Source: Alicyclobacillus sp.
Lineage (GTDB): Bacteria > Bacillota > Bacilli > Alicyclobacillales > Alicyclobacillaceae
DNA length: 64,000 nucleotides
Assembly: GCA_023511295.1 (NCBI GenBank)
Contig: JAIMBT010000005.1
Location: 91,098-155,097 of the forward strand
Reading direction: 5' to 3'
Numbering within the stretch: position 1 is the stretch's first letter; each line of letters starts with the position of its first letter. This document shows positions 41,111 to 50,603 of the stretch, one piece after another. The position numbers and the translations under genes are program-made. Under the pieces are notes generated by a model that saw only the letters and a list, made by a program, of their open reading frames with translations, ran no database searches and was not told the DNA's origin.

Positions 41111-41140
41111 GTATAGTTCACTCTACGCCTGCGTATACTG
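41111..41140 (+). promoter_or_regulatory. Candidate forespore (SigF/SigG) promoter of yyaC
   Basis: GTATA (41111-41115), 15-base spacer, GCGTATACTG (41131-41140), which fits GYATA-N15-GGNRANAMTW at most informative positions. The GGGAATATTCCC palindrome follows. yyaC is forespore-expressed in B. subtilis. Confidence 0.45.
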
Positions 41141-41253
41141 GGAATATTCCCGATTGTGGCGCATGGTCGGGCGGTCGCTCGCTTCGGACCGGGACAGGTG
41201 CGGTTCGTTTCGACGGTCATCACGTAGGACGGCCAAGCTGGGAGGGCAGATCT

Positions 41254-41898
41254 GTGACCGAACGGACAGACTTGCGGGGCCGCTTGCGGCCGCCGTTCTC
41301 GCAGCGACGGGTGTCGTTCCAAGATCAACAGGCGAGCCACGCGCTGTCTGCTGTGCTCGACGAGGTTCTGAGTTACGCGGACACTCGGGAGATTGTCGTC
41401 GTGTGCGTTGGGACAGATCGCTCGACGGGAGACGCCTTCGGTCCCATCGTCGGTTCCAAGCTGCAACGACTGCGCGGGATCCACGTATACGGAAACCTGG
41501 AGGAACCTGTGCACGCGGTGAACCTCGCCACCACCCTGGGCACCATCGCGGTCGCCCACCCGAGGAAACCGTTTATCATCGCGGTGGACGCCTGCCTCGG
41601 CAGCTTTGACCACGTCGGCCAAATCATCGTAGACCAAGGGCCACTGCGGCCGGGAGCGGGCGTGAAAAAGTCGTTGCCGGAGTTTGGGGACTTCTCCATC
41701 ACCGGCGTGGTGAACGTGAGTGGCTTCATGGAGTATTTTGTGCTCCAAAATACACGTCTGAACGTCGTCATCAAGATGTCTGACGTCGTGGTGGAGGCTC
41801 TGACGATGAGTCTGCACCGCCGACAGTTGCGGGAGCGGATGATGGGAGCTCTGAGCTTGGGGTGGAGTGAGACCGCACCGACCGAGACCGTCGATTGA
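41254..41898 (+). CDS. yyaC: YyaC, spore protease-related protein
   Basis: 214 aa from GTG 41254 behind GGGAGGG. Core CVGTDRSTGDAFGPIVGSKL and HVYGNLEEPVHAVNL, followed by AVDACLGSFDHVGQI, are the YyaC signature; the family is related to the germination protease GPR and possibly a spore peptidase. It stands between the membrane-protein gene and the DUF4446 gene, on the opposite strand from most neighbours, as in Bacillus where yyaC lies near spo0J. Confidence 0.92.
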   Translation: MTERTDLRGRLRPPFSQRRVSFQDQQASHALSAVLDEVLSYADTREIVVVCVGTDRSTGDAFGPIVGSKLQRLRGIHVYGNLEEPVHAVNLATTLGTIAVAHPRKPFIIAVDACLGSFDHVGQIIVDQGPLRPGAGVKKSLPEFGDFSITGVVNVSGFMEYFVLQNTRLNVVIKMSDVVVEALTMSLHRRQLRERMMGALSLGWSETAPTETVD

Positions 41899-41929
41899 GG
41901 CGGTCCCGGGCAGGTGTCTCAAGCGCCGA

Positions 41930-42436
41930 TTACACCCGGACGAGGCCGTCCTTGTGCTGGGCACTTTCGAGTACATCGCGTTCTTCCTCTGTCAGGCTGT
42001 AGTCGGATTGTCCCTTGTAAATCGGCTTCGCGTAGGTTCTGGACTCCTCGCGGCCGAAGATGGAGGACAACACGACACCATCCAGATGGTCGTCCACCAG
42101 CGCCACCGCGTAGCTGAGGTCACTCCCCGTCTCCGCAAATGCGTTGAACCGCCGGACCTGCGGTGTTCCGACCTTCTTGCGAAGTTGCTGCTGCAGGGCG
42201 TCCAACTGGTCCTCCACGCGCTCCATGTCTGCACGAACCCGGCGTACAGCCTCCACCGTCTCATCGTACACGCGTTCCAAATCAGCGGTTTCGTGAATGC
42301 TCTTCCAGCGGCGCACTTGCTTCTTGAGACCTGCATGTTTGAAAAAAAGGACCAACGCCAGAACGAAGCACAAGACCGCCATTAGGCTGGTCGCGGCGAG
42401 CCATACAGTGGCGGCCTGCGTCAAACCCACCATCAT
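41930..42436 (-). CDS. DUF4446 membrane-anchored coiled-coil protein
   Basis: 168 aa from ATG 42436 (a second ATG follows at once). One N-terminal membrane helix (about 10-32), a coiled coil (about 40-90, RVYDETVEAVRRVRADMERV) and a conserved domain VRRFNAFAETGSDLSYAVALVDDHLDGVVLSSIFGREESRTYAKP (quoted in outline) that is characteristic of DUF4446. Found near parB in many Bacillota. Function unknown. Confidence 0.88.
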   Translation of the reverse strand: MMVGLTQAATVWLAATSLMAVLCFVLALVLFFKHAGLKKQVRRWKSIHETADLERVYDETVEAVRRVRADMERVEDQLDALQQQLRKKVGTPQVRRFNAFAETGSDLSYAVALVDDHLDGVVLSSIFGREESRTYAKPIYKGQSDYSLTEEERDVLESAQHKDGLVRV

Positions 42437-42691
42437 GTCGCAAATCCCCCGTCTCCCATGTACGAATCCGTCTGCCAAACACCTCGTGGCGTTGCCAAGT
42501 GGCTGTCACGCCTGCGCTCGGTTCTGCGAATCCCAGACCAAAGGCGCTACACGGCACGGTGACGACCGGTAACATCTGTCCCTAGTATGAGTGCCGTGAA
42601 GCGGAAACTCTCATCCAAATTGCGTCTTTCCTGGTCTATGTGAGCGTGGCGCCGAACGTTTTGTCGTGGCGCCGGGCATCATGGCAGGAGG

Positions 42692-43414
42692 TCAGTGTCC
42701 CACTACCGGCAACCAGGCGGAGATGTGTGGAAAACCCCATTTGATGAACGCAGCGATGAACATGGCCGGTAACAGGTTGCCAACCGGCACCTTCTTGAAA
42801 CCGAGAATGTTGATGCCGATACCCATAATCAGGAGTCCACCCGTGGCCGTCAGACATCCAATCACGGCCTCGTTCTGCAGGTGTGCACCGACCAGATGAG
42901 CGAACAGCGCAATGAAACCTTCGTACACCACCACGGGTACCAGGGCGAGCAGAACCCCCGGGCCGAACGTCGACGCCAGTACGGTGGAAGTAACGAAGTC
43001 CAGTTCGGACTTGGCGAACAACGTGTGATTGCCGGCTCCTAGTCCGCTCTGAATCGCTCCGACGATGGACATCGAACCGACGCAGAAGATGAGGCTTGCC
43101 GTGACAAAGCCCTCCGCCGTCTTTCCTGGCGCCACCCGGTGGAATCGCCGTTCCGCCCAGACCCCGACCTGATCTAACTTGCGTTCAATGTCCAACCAGG
43201 ACCCCAGTAGACCCCCCAGCGCCATACTCACAATCATGATAAGGATGTCCGCGCTGTCGCCCAGTGCCATCGACAGGCCAATCAGGATAACCGTGAGTCC
43301 AATCCCCTGCATAATGGTGTGATGGAACCGATCTGGAATCCGGGGAAGCACCATGCCGAGCACGGAACCGACGAGAACTGCAAGCCCGTTGACCAGCGTA
43401 CCCAGTAGAAACAA
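42692..43414 (-). CDS. DUF554 (YdfK-like) membrane protein
   Basis: 240 aa from TTG 43414. Seven or so membrane helices with the family motifs MFLLGTLVNGLAVLVGSVLG, IGLTVILIGLSMAL, FCVGSMSIVGAIQSGL and GGLLIMGIGINILG. Probably a transporter; substrate unknown. Commonly found beside parA/parB. The 255-base gap after it (42437-42691) holds no gene I can support. Confidence 0.9.
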   Translation of the reverse strand: MFLLGTLVNGLAVLVGSVLGMVLPRIPDRFHHTIMQGIGLTVILIGLSMALGDSADILIMIVSMALGGLLGSWLDIERKLDQVGVWAERRFHRVAPGKTAEGFVTASLIFCVGSMSIVGAIQSGLGAGNHTLFAKSELDFVTSTVLASTFGPGVLLALVPVVVYEGFIALFAHLVGAHLQNEAVIGCLTATGGLLIMGIGINILGFKKVPVGNLLPAMFIAAFIKWGFPHISAWLPVVGH

Positions 43415-43471
43415 GATGTCACACCGCCTCGTATCGCTCGATGCTGTGGTCGATTGGTTGGGTATCCGCCA

Positions 43472-44323
43472 TCACAATCGGGTGGTGGACCGGACCAGGT
43501 TGAGGATCCGTTCCAGGTCATCCGCCGAGAAGTATTCAATCTCGATTTTTCCGCGTTTCTTGCCAGGGAGGATTTTCACCGAAGTGCCCAGAACCTTTCG
43601 GAACTCGTCTTCGTAGGCGCGCACATGTGGGTCACGGCGCTCCGATGTTCCACGTGAAACACGTTTCTGAGGTTCGTAGATCATCGCTTCCAGCTTGCGT
43701 ACACTGAGTTCTTGCGTTGCTGCCCGCTCCGCCAACTCGACCTGCTGTTGCGGATTGTCCAGGGCCAGTAGCGCGCGCGCATGTCCCATCGACAATGTTC
43801 CACGTGAAACATGGGACCTCACCGCTTCTGGCAACTGTAGCAACCGCAACATGTTGGCCACATGGCTGCGGCTCTGACCCACGCGCTTTGCCAACTGTTC
43901 CTGGGTCATGCCGGCCTTCTCCATCAGATTGGCGTACGCCTCCGCAACCTCGATGGCGTTCAGGTCCTCGCGTTGCAGATTTTCGATCACGGCGACTTCC
44001 ATCAGCTCGACATCGGTAAATTCGCGAACGACCACCGGCACGCGGTTCAGCCCAACCATTTGTGCCGCTCGGAACCGCCGCTCCCCGGCCACGATATCGT
44101 AGCCCCGAACCTGGCTCTTCCGGACCACCAGCGGCTGAATGATACCGTGCTGCTCAATCGAATCTGCCAGTTCCTGAAGCTTATCCGGCCGGAAGTCGCG
44201 CCGCGGCTGGTACGGGTTTGGTCGCAATTCGTGGATGAGCACCTCGTGGACCGGATCTTCCTCGGTCACGTTGAGTTGCGGAATCAACGCCTCGAGCCCT
44301 TTCCCCAGTCCCTTCTTAGTCAA
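43472..44323 (-). CDS. parB: ParB/Spo0J chromosome-partition protein
   Basis: 283 aa from TTG 44323 behind GAAGGAAG, overlapping the parA stop by 8 bases; starts MTKKGLGKGLEALIPQL. CTP-binding ParB domain (PNPYQPRRDF; GERRFRAAQM; ENLQREDLNAIEVA), helix-turn-helix MTQEQLAKRVGQSRSHVANM and a C-terminal dimerisation domain. It loads onto parS and slides as a clamp to organise the origin. Two perfect parS sites lie inside its own gene. Confidence 0.97.
   Translation of the reverse strand: MTKKGLGKGLEALIPQLNVTEEDPVHEVLIHELRPNPYQPRRDFRPDKLQELADSIEQHGIIQPLVVRKSQVRGYDIVAGERRFRAAQMVGLNRVPVVVREFTDVELMEVAVIENLQREDLNAIEVAEAYANLMEKAGMTQEQLAKRVGQSRSHVANMLRLLQLPEAVRSHVSRGTLSMGHARALLALDNPQQQVELAERAATQELSVRKLEAMIYEPQKRVSRGTSERRDPHVRAYEDEFRKVLGTSVKILPGKKRGKIEIEYFSADDLERILNLVRSTTRL
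43646..43661. promoter_or_regulatory. parS site
   Basis: TGTTCCACGTGAAACA, an exact match to the consensus TGTTNCACGTGAAACA, within parB. Confidence 0.95.
43796..43811. promoter_or_regulatory. parS site
   Basis: A second exact TGTTCCACGTGAAACA, 150 bases from the first, also within parB, as in B. subtilis spo0J. Confidence 0.95.
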
Positions 44324-45083
44324 CGTGGACCACTTCCTTCGCGAGATCCATATACGTCTCCGCACCCTTTGATCTCGGATCATAAAAGATGATGGGCTGA
44401 CCATGACTGGGCGCCTCACTGAGCCGGATGTTGCGCGGGATCACCGTCTGATAGACCTTATCGCGAAAGTACTTCTTCACATCCTCAATGACTTGTAATC
44501 CGAGGTTGGTGCGCGCATCCAACATCGTCAGTAGCACCCCTTCCACTTCCAAGGTGGTATTGAGGTGCTTTTGAACCAATCGGATGGTATTCAGCAACTG
44601 ACTCAAACCCTCCAACGCGTAATACTCGCATTGAATGGGAATTAAGACCGAATCGGCGGCAGTTAATGCGTTGACCGTCAACAGTCCGAGTGACGGAGGG
44701 CAATCGATGATGATGTAGTCGAACATACTTCGCAGCGGCTGCAGCGCGCGGCGAAGTCGAACCTCTCGGGAGATGGTCGGCACCAGTTCAATCTCGGCGC
44801 CTGCCAATTGAATGGTGGCTGGGAGCAACCGCAGCGTATCAATACTCGTCGGCAACAGCGCATCCTGCACCGGCACATCATTGATGATCACGTCGTAAAC
44901 GCAGTAGCGCACGTCAGCCTTATTGATCCCGATGCCGGACGTGGTATTTCCCTGCGGATCTATATCCACCAGCAGGACCCGTTTTCCCAAGTTCGCGATG
45001 CAGGCGCCAAGGTTGACGGTGGTTGTCGTCTTGCCGACGCCACCTTTTTGATTGGCCACTGCAATCACTCGTCCACTGGCCAC
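44316..45083 (-). CDS. parA: ParA/Soj chromosome-partition ATPase
   Basis: 255 aa from GTG 45083 behind AGGGGGCG. Deviant Walker A QKGGVGKTTTTVNL, Walker A' VDIDPQGN and Walker B IIIDCPPSLGLLT are intact. Works with ParB in origin segregation and controls DnaA. The 282-base gap before it (45084-45365) contains a TTTTTTT run on the minus strand after GGCGGG but no convincing stem, and no gene. Confidence 0.97.
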   Translation of the reverse strand: MASGRVIAVANQKGGVGKTTTTVNLGACIANLGKRVLLVDIDPQGNTTSGIGINKADVRYCVYDVIINDVPVQDALLPTSIDTLRLLPATIQLAGAEIELVPTISREVRLRRALQPLRSMFDYIIIDCPPSLGLLTVNALTAADSVLIPIQCEYYALEGLSQLLNTIRLVQKHLNTTLEVEGVLLTMLDARTNLGLQVIEDVKKYFRDKVYQTVIPRNIRLSEAPSHGQPIIFYDPRSKGAETYMDLAKEVVHVD

Positions 45084-45365
45084 GTCTGCGCCCCCTATCT
45101 TTGCTACTTCGACCACCTATGCTACCATTCATTCTACCTGAAAGTCACTTCCCCCGGGCGTCTTTCTTAACGACCCGCTCGGCTTGGCACTCGCACGTAC
45201 CGATGAGGAGGAAGCGGAAGACAAAAAAACCCGCCTTTCAGCGAGTGCAGATTCACGAGCCAGTAGACGAGCCCTCCTGACCTGAAGGTCCCAACTCCGC
45301 AATGCCGCTGGTTCCGAACCGCGGAGCCGTCGCCTCCTCCCACTTGCGGCGGGCGAGCCAAACCG

Positions 45366-46199
45366 TCAATTCGACTTCGGAAGGCGAATGACGAATTCGT
45401 AGAAATCCCCCGCGTCCTGCTCTCGGCAGTCGACGTCCAGACCGGTTTGAGAGATCATTCGAAGCGACTGCCGAATCGTATTCACCGCCAGCCGGACATC
45501 CTTGGAGAGGCCCTTTCGCCTGGGACGCCGCTTGGTTTCCCCTTGTAACCGCGCAAGCAACGCCTTGACCTTCTCCTCCATCTGCTTGACGTTCCATCCA
45601 CCTTCTACGCACTCGTTCAACAGTTTGAGTTGCAGCGCTTCGCTCGGTACCGCCAACAGTGCCCGCGCGTGCCGTTCCGTGATCTCACGCCGCAGCAGAG
45701 CCTCCTGCACGGCTTCGGGTAGATGCAACAGGCGGAGCTTATTGGCGATGGTGGACTGTCCTTTGCCGAGCCGCTGCGCAAGGCTCTCCTGAGTCAACCC
45801 GTGCAGCTCCAACAACTGCTGGTACGCCACGGCCTCCTCAATCGGCGTCAAGCCCTCGCGTTGGAGGTTTTCAATCAGTGCGGCCGACGCAGTCTGTGCG
45901 TCGTTCATCGTCCGGACAATCGCCGGGATGGTCGACCACCCGAGGCTCTTCACAGCGCGCCAGCGCCGCTCGCCGGCAATCAGTTCGTAGCGGCCGTTGT
46001 GCCAACGCACCACAATCGGCTGGATAACCCCGTGTGTGCGGATGGTGCTGGCGAGTTCCGCAATCGAGTCCTCGTCAAATACCGCCCGTGGTTGATACGG
46101 GTTGGAGACGATTTCATCCACTCCAATCTGTACCACGTTCGTTTCTTCAACCGCCGCCGCTTCACGCGGACCCAACAGTCTACCCAGCGTATCTCGCAT
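45366..46199 (-). CDS. noc: Noc, nucleoid-occlusion ParB-like protein
   Basis: 277 aa from ATG 46199 behind GAGGG. ParB-type CTPase domain (NPYQPRAVFDEDSIAELAST; GERRWRAVKSL; ALIENLQREGLTPIEE), helix-turn-helix LTQESLAQRLGKGQSTIANK and a Noc-type C-terminus. The N-terminus has the short amphipathic sequence MRDTLGRLLGP that can touch the membrane in Noc. Neighbour rsmG and the order mnmE-mnmG-rsmG-noc-parA-parB are the standard ones. A GCCC-CGAATC-GGGC hairpin near 46410 follows rsmG. Confidence 0.95.
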   Translation of the reverse strand: MRDTLGRLLGPREAAAVEETNVVQIGVDEIVSNPYQPRAVFDEDSIAELASTIRTHGVIQPIVVRWHNGRYELIAGERRWRAVKSLGWSTIPAIVRTMNDAQTASAALIENLQREGLTPIEEAVAYQQLLELHGLTQESLAQRLGKGQSTIANKLRLLHLPEAVQEALLRREITERHARALLAVPSEALQLKLLNECVEGGWNVKQMEEKVKALLARLQGETKRRPRRKGLSKDVRLAVNTIRQSLRMISQTGLDVDCREQDAGDFYEFVIRLPKSN

Positions 46200-46422
46200 C
46201 GCCGTACCCTCGATTCGTCGTCGATTTCGACAAATGGCCAACGCGTTTCCGTCCGGGGCGACACTCTCACCGATTTGAATCTTTCACGCACCCTCGCCAC
46301 CGGCGCACCTACTGTGTTTCCATAGGCCGCGCCCAATTCCTGCCCAAAGACAAAACATCTGCAGATTCGCCAATCGCCGACACCAATCGCGCGCCCCCTT
46401 CGACGTCGCCCGATTCGGGGCG

Positions 46423-47148
46423 TTACACGAGCGGCTGCTTGGCCGGCGCTCCTGGCCTCCGCGGATACCCCTTTGGCGTCTCCCGAAGTTTGTCAATCAC
46501 GAGGAACAGACGCGTCCCGGCACCGAACGGCAAGGTCCGCTCGAAGCTCTGGACGTCCCCACCCCCGAGTCGCTTCGCTGCGCCTCGGCCGTCTTCGATT
46601 TCTTCGATTGCGGCGGGGCCCTTGTACGCTATGACCATTCCGCCGCGACGAGCCAGCGGCAACGTGTACTCCAACAGCACGTTGAGCCGCGCGACCGCCC
46701 GTGACACGACTGCGTCGCACGCGTCGCGCAAACCCATCCTCCGCCCCGCTTCCTCGGCTCGCGCGTGCACACACGCAACATTCTTCAATCCAAGTTCGTC
46801 TACCACTTCTTGTAGGAATCGCACGCGCTTGTTCAATGCATCCACCAGGACAAACGACCGCCCGGGCTCCGCAATCGCCAGCACCAACCCCGGAAAACCT
46901 GCCCCCGTCCCGACGTCGGCAATCCTGGAACCATCTGGCATGGCCCGCCACGCGGGCAGCGTTTGCACCAGCAGGCTGTCCGCGAAGTGTTTAACGTACA
47001 CATCCTGCGCTTCCACAATCGCCGTCAGGTTAATCCGCTCGTTCCACTCGGTGAGCAACTCGTAGTACCGGTGCAACTGGTCCCATTGAACATCGGTCAG
47101 TGCGGGGAACAAACCCCGCAGCTCCCCTTCAAATGCCGGTTCACGCAT
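46423..47148 (-). CDS. rsmG: 16S rRNA (guanine527-N7)-methyltransferase RsmG
   Basis: 241 aa from ATG 47148, overlapping the mnmG stop by 8 bases. Motif [26 protein letters not shown] and [13 protein letters not shown] are diagnostic (GidB). It methylates G527 in 16S rRNA; loss gives low-level streptomycin resistance. The Pro-rich tail after residue 225 is slightly longer than usual. Confidence 0.97.
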   Translation of the reverse strand: MREPAFEGELRGLFPALTDVQWDQLHRYYELLTEWNERINLTAIVEAQDVYVKHFADSLLVQTLPAWRAMPDGSRIADVGTGAGFPGLVLAIAEPGRSFVLVDALNKRVRFLQEVVDELGLKNVACVHARAEEAGRRMGLRDACDAVVSRAVARLNVLLEYTLPLARRGGMVIAYKGPAAIEEIEDGRGAAKRLGGGDVQSFERTLPFGAGTRLFLVIDKLRETPKGYPRRPGAPAKQPLV

Positions 47149-49027
47149 GTGCCGCCTGTCCCTTTCGCGCGTCGAGCGCAATCAGCAGGATGGAGACGTC
47201 CGCAGGTGTCACGCCGGGAATCCGCGACGCCTGGCCGACGGTCTGCGGGCGGATGGTGGCCAGCTTCTCCCGCGCCTCGCTCGCCAGCCCCCGAATCTCG
47301 CTGTAGGGGAAGTCCGCCGGTATCTGACGCTGTTCCAACCGCCGCTGGCGCGCAATCTCCTGCTCTTGCCGCGCGATGTACCCGGCGTATTTCACCTGTA
47401 TCTCGACCTGCTCCACCACATCTGCGACAAGCCCACTGTCGACACGTCCCTCCATTGCGAGAACATCCCGGTAGGACACCTCCGGTCGCCGCAGCAGCTG
47501 TTCCAGCGATACCGCATCTTCAATAGGCTGAGATCCCGCCACCGCCAACACGGCATTCGCCTCCTGCGGCCGTACGCGCGTCGACTGCAACCGGGCAATC
47601 TCCTGCTTCACCGCCTCGCGCTTCGCCACCATCCGCTGGTACTTCCCTTCCTCCAGCAGGCCAATCGCGTGGCCAATCTCCATCAGCCGAAGATCTGCGT
47701 TATCGTGTCGCAGCAACAACCGATACTCAGCCCGCGACGTGAGCAAACGGTACGGCTCGTTGGTCCCCTTCGTCACCAGATCGTCAATCAGCACGCCGAT
47801 ATACGCGTCTGATCTCGCTAAGACGACCGGGCGCTTGCCGAGTGCCTTCAGGGCCGCGTTGATGCCGGCCATAATGCCCTGACCCGCAGCCTCTTCGTAA
47901 CCGGAGGTGCCGTTGATTTGCCCAGCCGTAAACAGCCCCTCGACGACCTTCGTCTCGAGGGTCGGCCACAACTGCGTTGGAACCAAGGCGTCGTACTCAA
48001 TGGCGTACCCTGGCCGCAACAGTTCCGCCCGCTCCAGCCCCGGAATCTGGTGCAAAATCTGCAATTGAACGTCTTCCGGGAGGCTCGTCGACAGGCCCTG
48101 CACATACCACTCCGCTGTCTCACGGCCCTCTGGCTCCAGAAATACCTGGTGACTGTCCCGCTCCCGGAACCGGACCACCTTGTCCTCTATCGACGGGCAA
48201 TACCGCGGCCCGGTTCCCTCGATGTCTCCGGAGTACATCGGCGCGCGGTGCAGGTTGTCCAAGATCAACGCGTGCGCCTCGCGGTTGGTGTAGGTCAACC
48301 AACAAGACATCTGCTCGCGCTCCGGTACATCCAAATCAAACGAGAAATGACCGGGTTGCGGGTCGCCTGGTTGCTCCTCCAGTTTGGAGAAGTCGACGGA
48401 GTTCCGGTTGATGCGAGGCGGCGTCCCCGTCTTAAAGCGCACCAGTTCAAACCCCAGTGCGCGAAGGTTCTCGGATAGCCGTACCGCGGGAAGTTGTCCA
48501 TTGGGACCACTCTCGTAGTTCACCTCACCGATAAAGACCCGGCCCCGCAGATACGTCCCCGTCGTCAACACGACCGTCTTCGCGTGGTACTCCATCCCGG
48601 ACTTGGTCACCACGCCGCAGACCCGCCCGTGAGCGACCACCAGCTCGTCGACCATCGCCTGCTTCAGTGCCAGGTTCGGCTGGTGTTCCAGCGTGCGTTT
48701 CATGTTCAACCCATACAACACCTTGTCCGCCTGTGCCCGAAGCGCCTGAACCGCCGGCCCCTTCCCGGTGTTCAACATCCGCATCTGAATGTACGTCGCA
48801 TCGATGTTCCGGGCCATCTCCCCGCCGAGCGCGTCAATCTCCCGCACCACAATGCCCTTCGCCGGCCCGCCAATGGACGGGTTGCAGGGCATGTACGCAA
48901 TCGTATCCAGGTTGATGGTCAACAGCAGCGTGCTGCAACCCATCCGTGCCGCCGCGAGGGCCGCCTCACACCCTGCGTGTCCCGCTCCGACGACAATCAC
49001 GTCGTACGATCCGCTGTAAACCGCCAC
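47141..49027 (-). CDS. mnmG: MnmG (GidA), tRNA U34 carboxymethylaminomethyl enzyme subunit
   Basis: 628 aa from GTG 49027, eight bases after GGAGG; a GTG three codons earlier is too close. FAD-binding [57 protein letters not shown] and the C-terminal helical domain for MnmE binding. With MnmE it makes cmnm5U34 in tRNAs. Between mnmE and rsmG as usual. Confidence 0.98.
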   Translation of the reverse strand: MAVYSGSYDVIVVGAGHAGCEAALAAARMGCSTLLLTINLDTIAYMPCNPSIGGPAKGIVVREIDALGGEMARNIDATYIQMRMLNTGKGPAVQALRAQADKVLYGLNMKRTLEHQPNLALKQAMVDELVVAHGRVCGVVTKSGMEYHAKTVVLTTGTYLRGRVFIGEVNYESGPNGQLPAVRLSENLRALGFELVRFKTGTPPRINRNSVDFSKLEEQPGDPQPGHFSFDLDVPEREQMSCWLTYTNREAHALILDNLHRAPMYSGDIEGTGPRYCPSIEDKVVRFRERDSHQVFLEPEGRETAEWYVQGLSTSLPEDVQLQILHQIPGLERAELLRPGYAIEYDALVPTQLWPTLETKVVEGLFTAGQINGTSGYEEAAGQGIMAGINAALKALGKRPVVLARSDAYIGVLIDDLVTKGTNEPYRLLTSRAEYRLLLRHDNADLRLMEIGHAIGLLEEGKYQRMVAKREAVKQEIARLQSTRVRPQEANAVLAVAGSQPIEDAVSLEQLLRRPEVSYRDVLAMEGRVDSGLVADVVEQVEIQVKYAGYIARQEQEIARQRRLEQRQIPADFPYSEIRGLASEAREKLATIRPQTVGQASRIPGVTPADVSILLIALDARKGQAAHA

Positions 49028-49108
49028 CTGCGCCACCTCCCAACGCTCATCCAGCCCGCAAGCACCGCACAGTGCTCCCGTTCCGGTATAGATAAGGTTC
49101 CATCGATA

Positions 49109-50497
49109 CTATTTCCCCAGACAGAAGTTTGAAAATATCTCATCCAGCAGGTCCTCACCGGCCTCCTCGCCAATCACCAGTCCCAAGGCTCGGTACGCCT
49201 CCTGCAGCTGCACCGCCACAATGTCGAGCGTCGCCCCGCTATCCGCTGCTTCGACGCCGAGTTGGAGTTCCTCCCGCGCCCTCTGCAGCAGCGTCAGCTG
49301 GCGTGCGTTGCCCAAATAACTGAGGTCTTCCATCTCCACGTGACCTCGGTTCACAGCGGCCACCATCGCCTCGCGGAGGTCCGGCAGGCCCTCACCCGTT
49401 TGCATCGAGGTACAGACCACCGTCTCTTCCGGCCAGCGCGCTCGCCACGCCTGGTGTCTCGCTTCATCCACCAGGTCGGCCTTGTTCACCACCAACACCC
49501 GCGGCGTGTTGGTGGTCTGAGCCAGCAGCTCCCAATCCTCGGCAGCCAGTTCGTCCACTGCACTCAGTACCACCAGCACGAACTGCGCGTCGCGAACGGT
49601 TTGCCGTGTCCGCTCGACCCCCATCTGCTCTACCACATCCGCCGTCTCCCGCACGCCGGCGGTATCTGCCAACCGGAACGGTACGCCGCCAACATTCACA
49701 ACTTCCTCCAGGACGTCGCGGGTGGTTCCGGCAATCTCCGTTACAATCGCCCGATCTCGCTGCAGCAGCGCGTTCAACAGGGAGGATTTCCCGACGTTCG
49801 GCCGACCCACGATGGCGGTTCGCACACCCTCCCGCAGCACCTGTCCGAACCGGGCCTGGTTCAACATGTCGTCGAGCGCCCGAATCACGCGCCCGCCGGT
49901 CTCGACGACGGCCGTCGCAGCCACCGACTCCACGTCGTGTTCCGGATAATCGATGGTCACTTCCACGTGGGCCTGAAGCCGCAACAATTCCTTGCGCAAT
50001 CGGGCGACTTCCCGGCTCAGCGCGCCTTGGACTTGTCGCAATGCGGACCGACTCGCCAAGTCCGTCTTCGCTCGAATCAGGTCTATCACAGCCTCCGCCT
50101 GGGACAGATCCATCCGTCCGTTCAGGAACGCACGCTTCGTGAATTCCCCTGGTTCGGCCAGCCTCGCTCCGGCGCGTAAAGCCGCTCGGAGCACGCTCTG
50201 GACCAGTTGAATCCCGCCGTGAACCTGAAACTCGACCACGTCTTCCCCGGTATAGCTGTGCGGTCCAGGCATCCACAACAGCACACACTCGTCCAACTCC
50301 ATCGCGGAATCGGGATCGACCACCCGCCCATAGTGAAGGCCCCGGCGGCGATTTCGAAGTGGCCGACCCGACGCGGTTTCAAACAACCGTTGAGCCACGG
50401 ACCAGCTGTGGTCGCCGCTCACACGCACAATCCCGACACCGGCCTCTCCGAGAGCCGTCGCGATGGCAGCAATCGTATCTGCGTCCACTGGTACCAT
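49109..50497 (-). CDS. mnmE: MnmE (TrmE), tRNA-modification GTPase
   Basis: 462 aa from ATG 50497 behind GGGGGTG. N-terminal folate-binding domain (DTIAAIATALGEAGVGIVRV), helical domain with inserted G domain (GRPNVGKSSLLNALL; DTAGVRETADVVEQMGVERT; NKAD) and the C-terminal FCLGK with catalytic Cys. Partner of MnmG. The frame stays open upstream through a hairpin repeat, but no start there is supported. Confidence 0.98.
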   Translation of the reverse strand: MVPVDADTIAAIATALGEAGVGIVRVSGDHSWSVAQRLFETASGRPLRNRRRGLHYGRVVDPDSAMELDECVLLWMPGPHSYTGEDVVEFQVHGGIQLVQSVLRAALRAGARLAEPGEFTKRAFLNGRMDLSQAEAVIDLIRAKTDLASRSALRQVQGALSREVARLRKELLRLQAHVEVTIDYPEHDVESVAATAVVETGGRVIRALDDMLNQARFGQVLREGVRTAIVGRPNVGKSSLLNALLQRDRAIVTEIAGTTRDVLEEVVNVGGVPFRLADTAGVRETADVVEQMGVERTRQTVRDAQFVLVVLSAVDELAAEDWELLAQTTNTPRVLVVNKADLVDEARHQAWRARWPEETVVCTSMQTGEGLPDLREAMVAAVNRGHVEMEDLSYLGNARQLTLLQRAREELQLGVEAADSGATLDIVAVQLQEAYRALGLVIGEEAGEDLLDEIFSNFCLGK

Positions 50498-50520
50498 TCC
50501 ACACCCCCGCGATGCAACAA

Positions 50521-50574
50521 ACCCTTCTCTCGCCAGAGAAGGGTATGCGAGTTCCGTTTCCACCTTTGCCAAAC
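50521..50574 (-). repeat. Hairpin-containing repeat element between jag and mnmE
   Basis: ACCCTTCTCT and its exact complement with a four-base loop (50521-50544), preceded on the minus strand by TGGCAAAGGTGGAAACGGAA. About 24 of 28 bases of the latter part recur around the dnaB start (33265-33292). If translated the element would read KVETELAYPSLAREG. Probably a dispersed repeat; it may also end the jag transcript. Confidence 0.5.
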
Positions 50575-50603
50575 CGACCGCACCGTCCACGGACGGACCC
50601 ATG

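Noticed and set aside
43646..43811. parS pair as a novel feature
   Set aside because: Two parS sites inside spo0J/parB are standard in Bacillota.
45084..45365. Terminator or small gene between noc and parA
   Set aside because: A T-run follows GGCGGG on the minus strand but no matching upstream arm exists, and the short frames have no ribosome sites.
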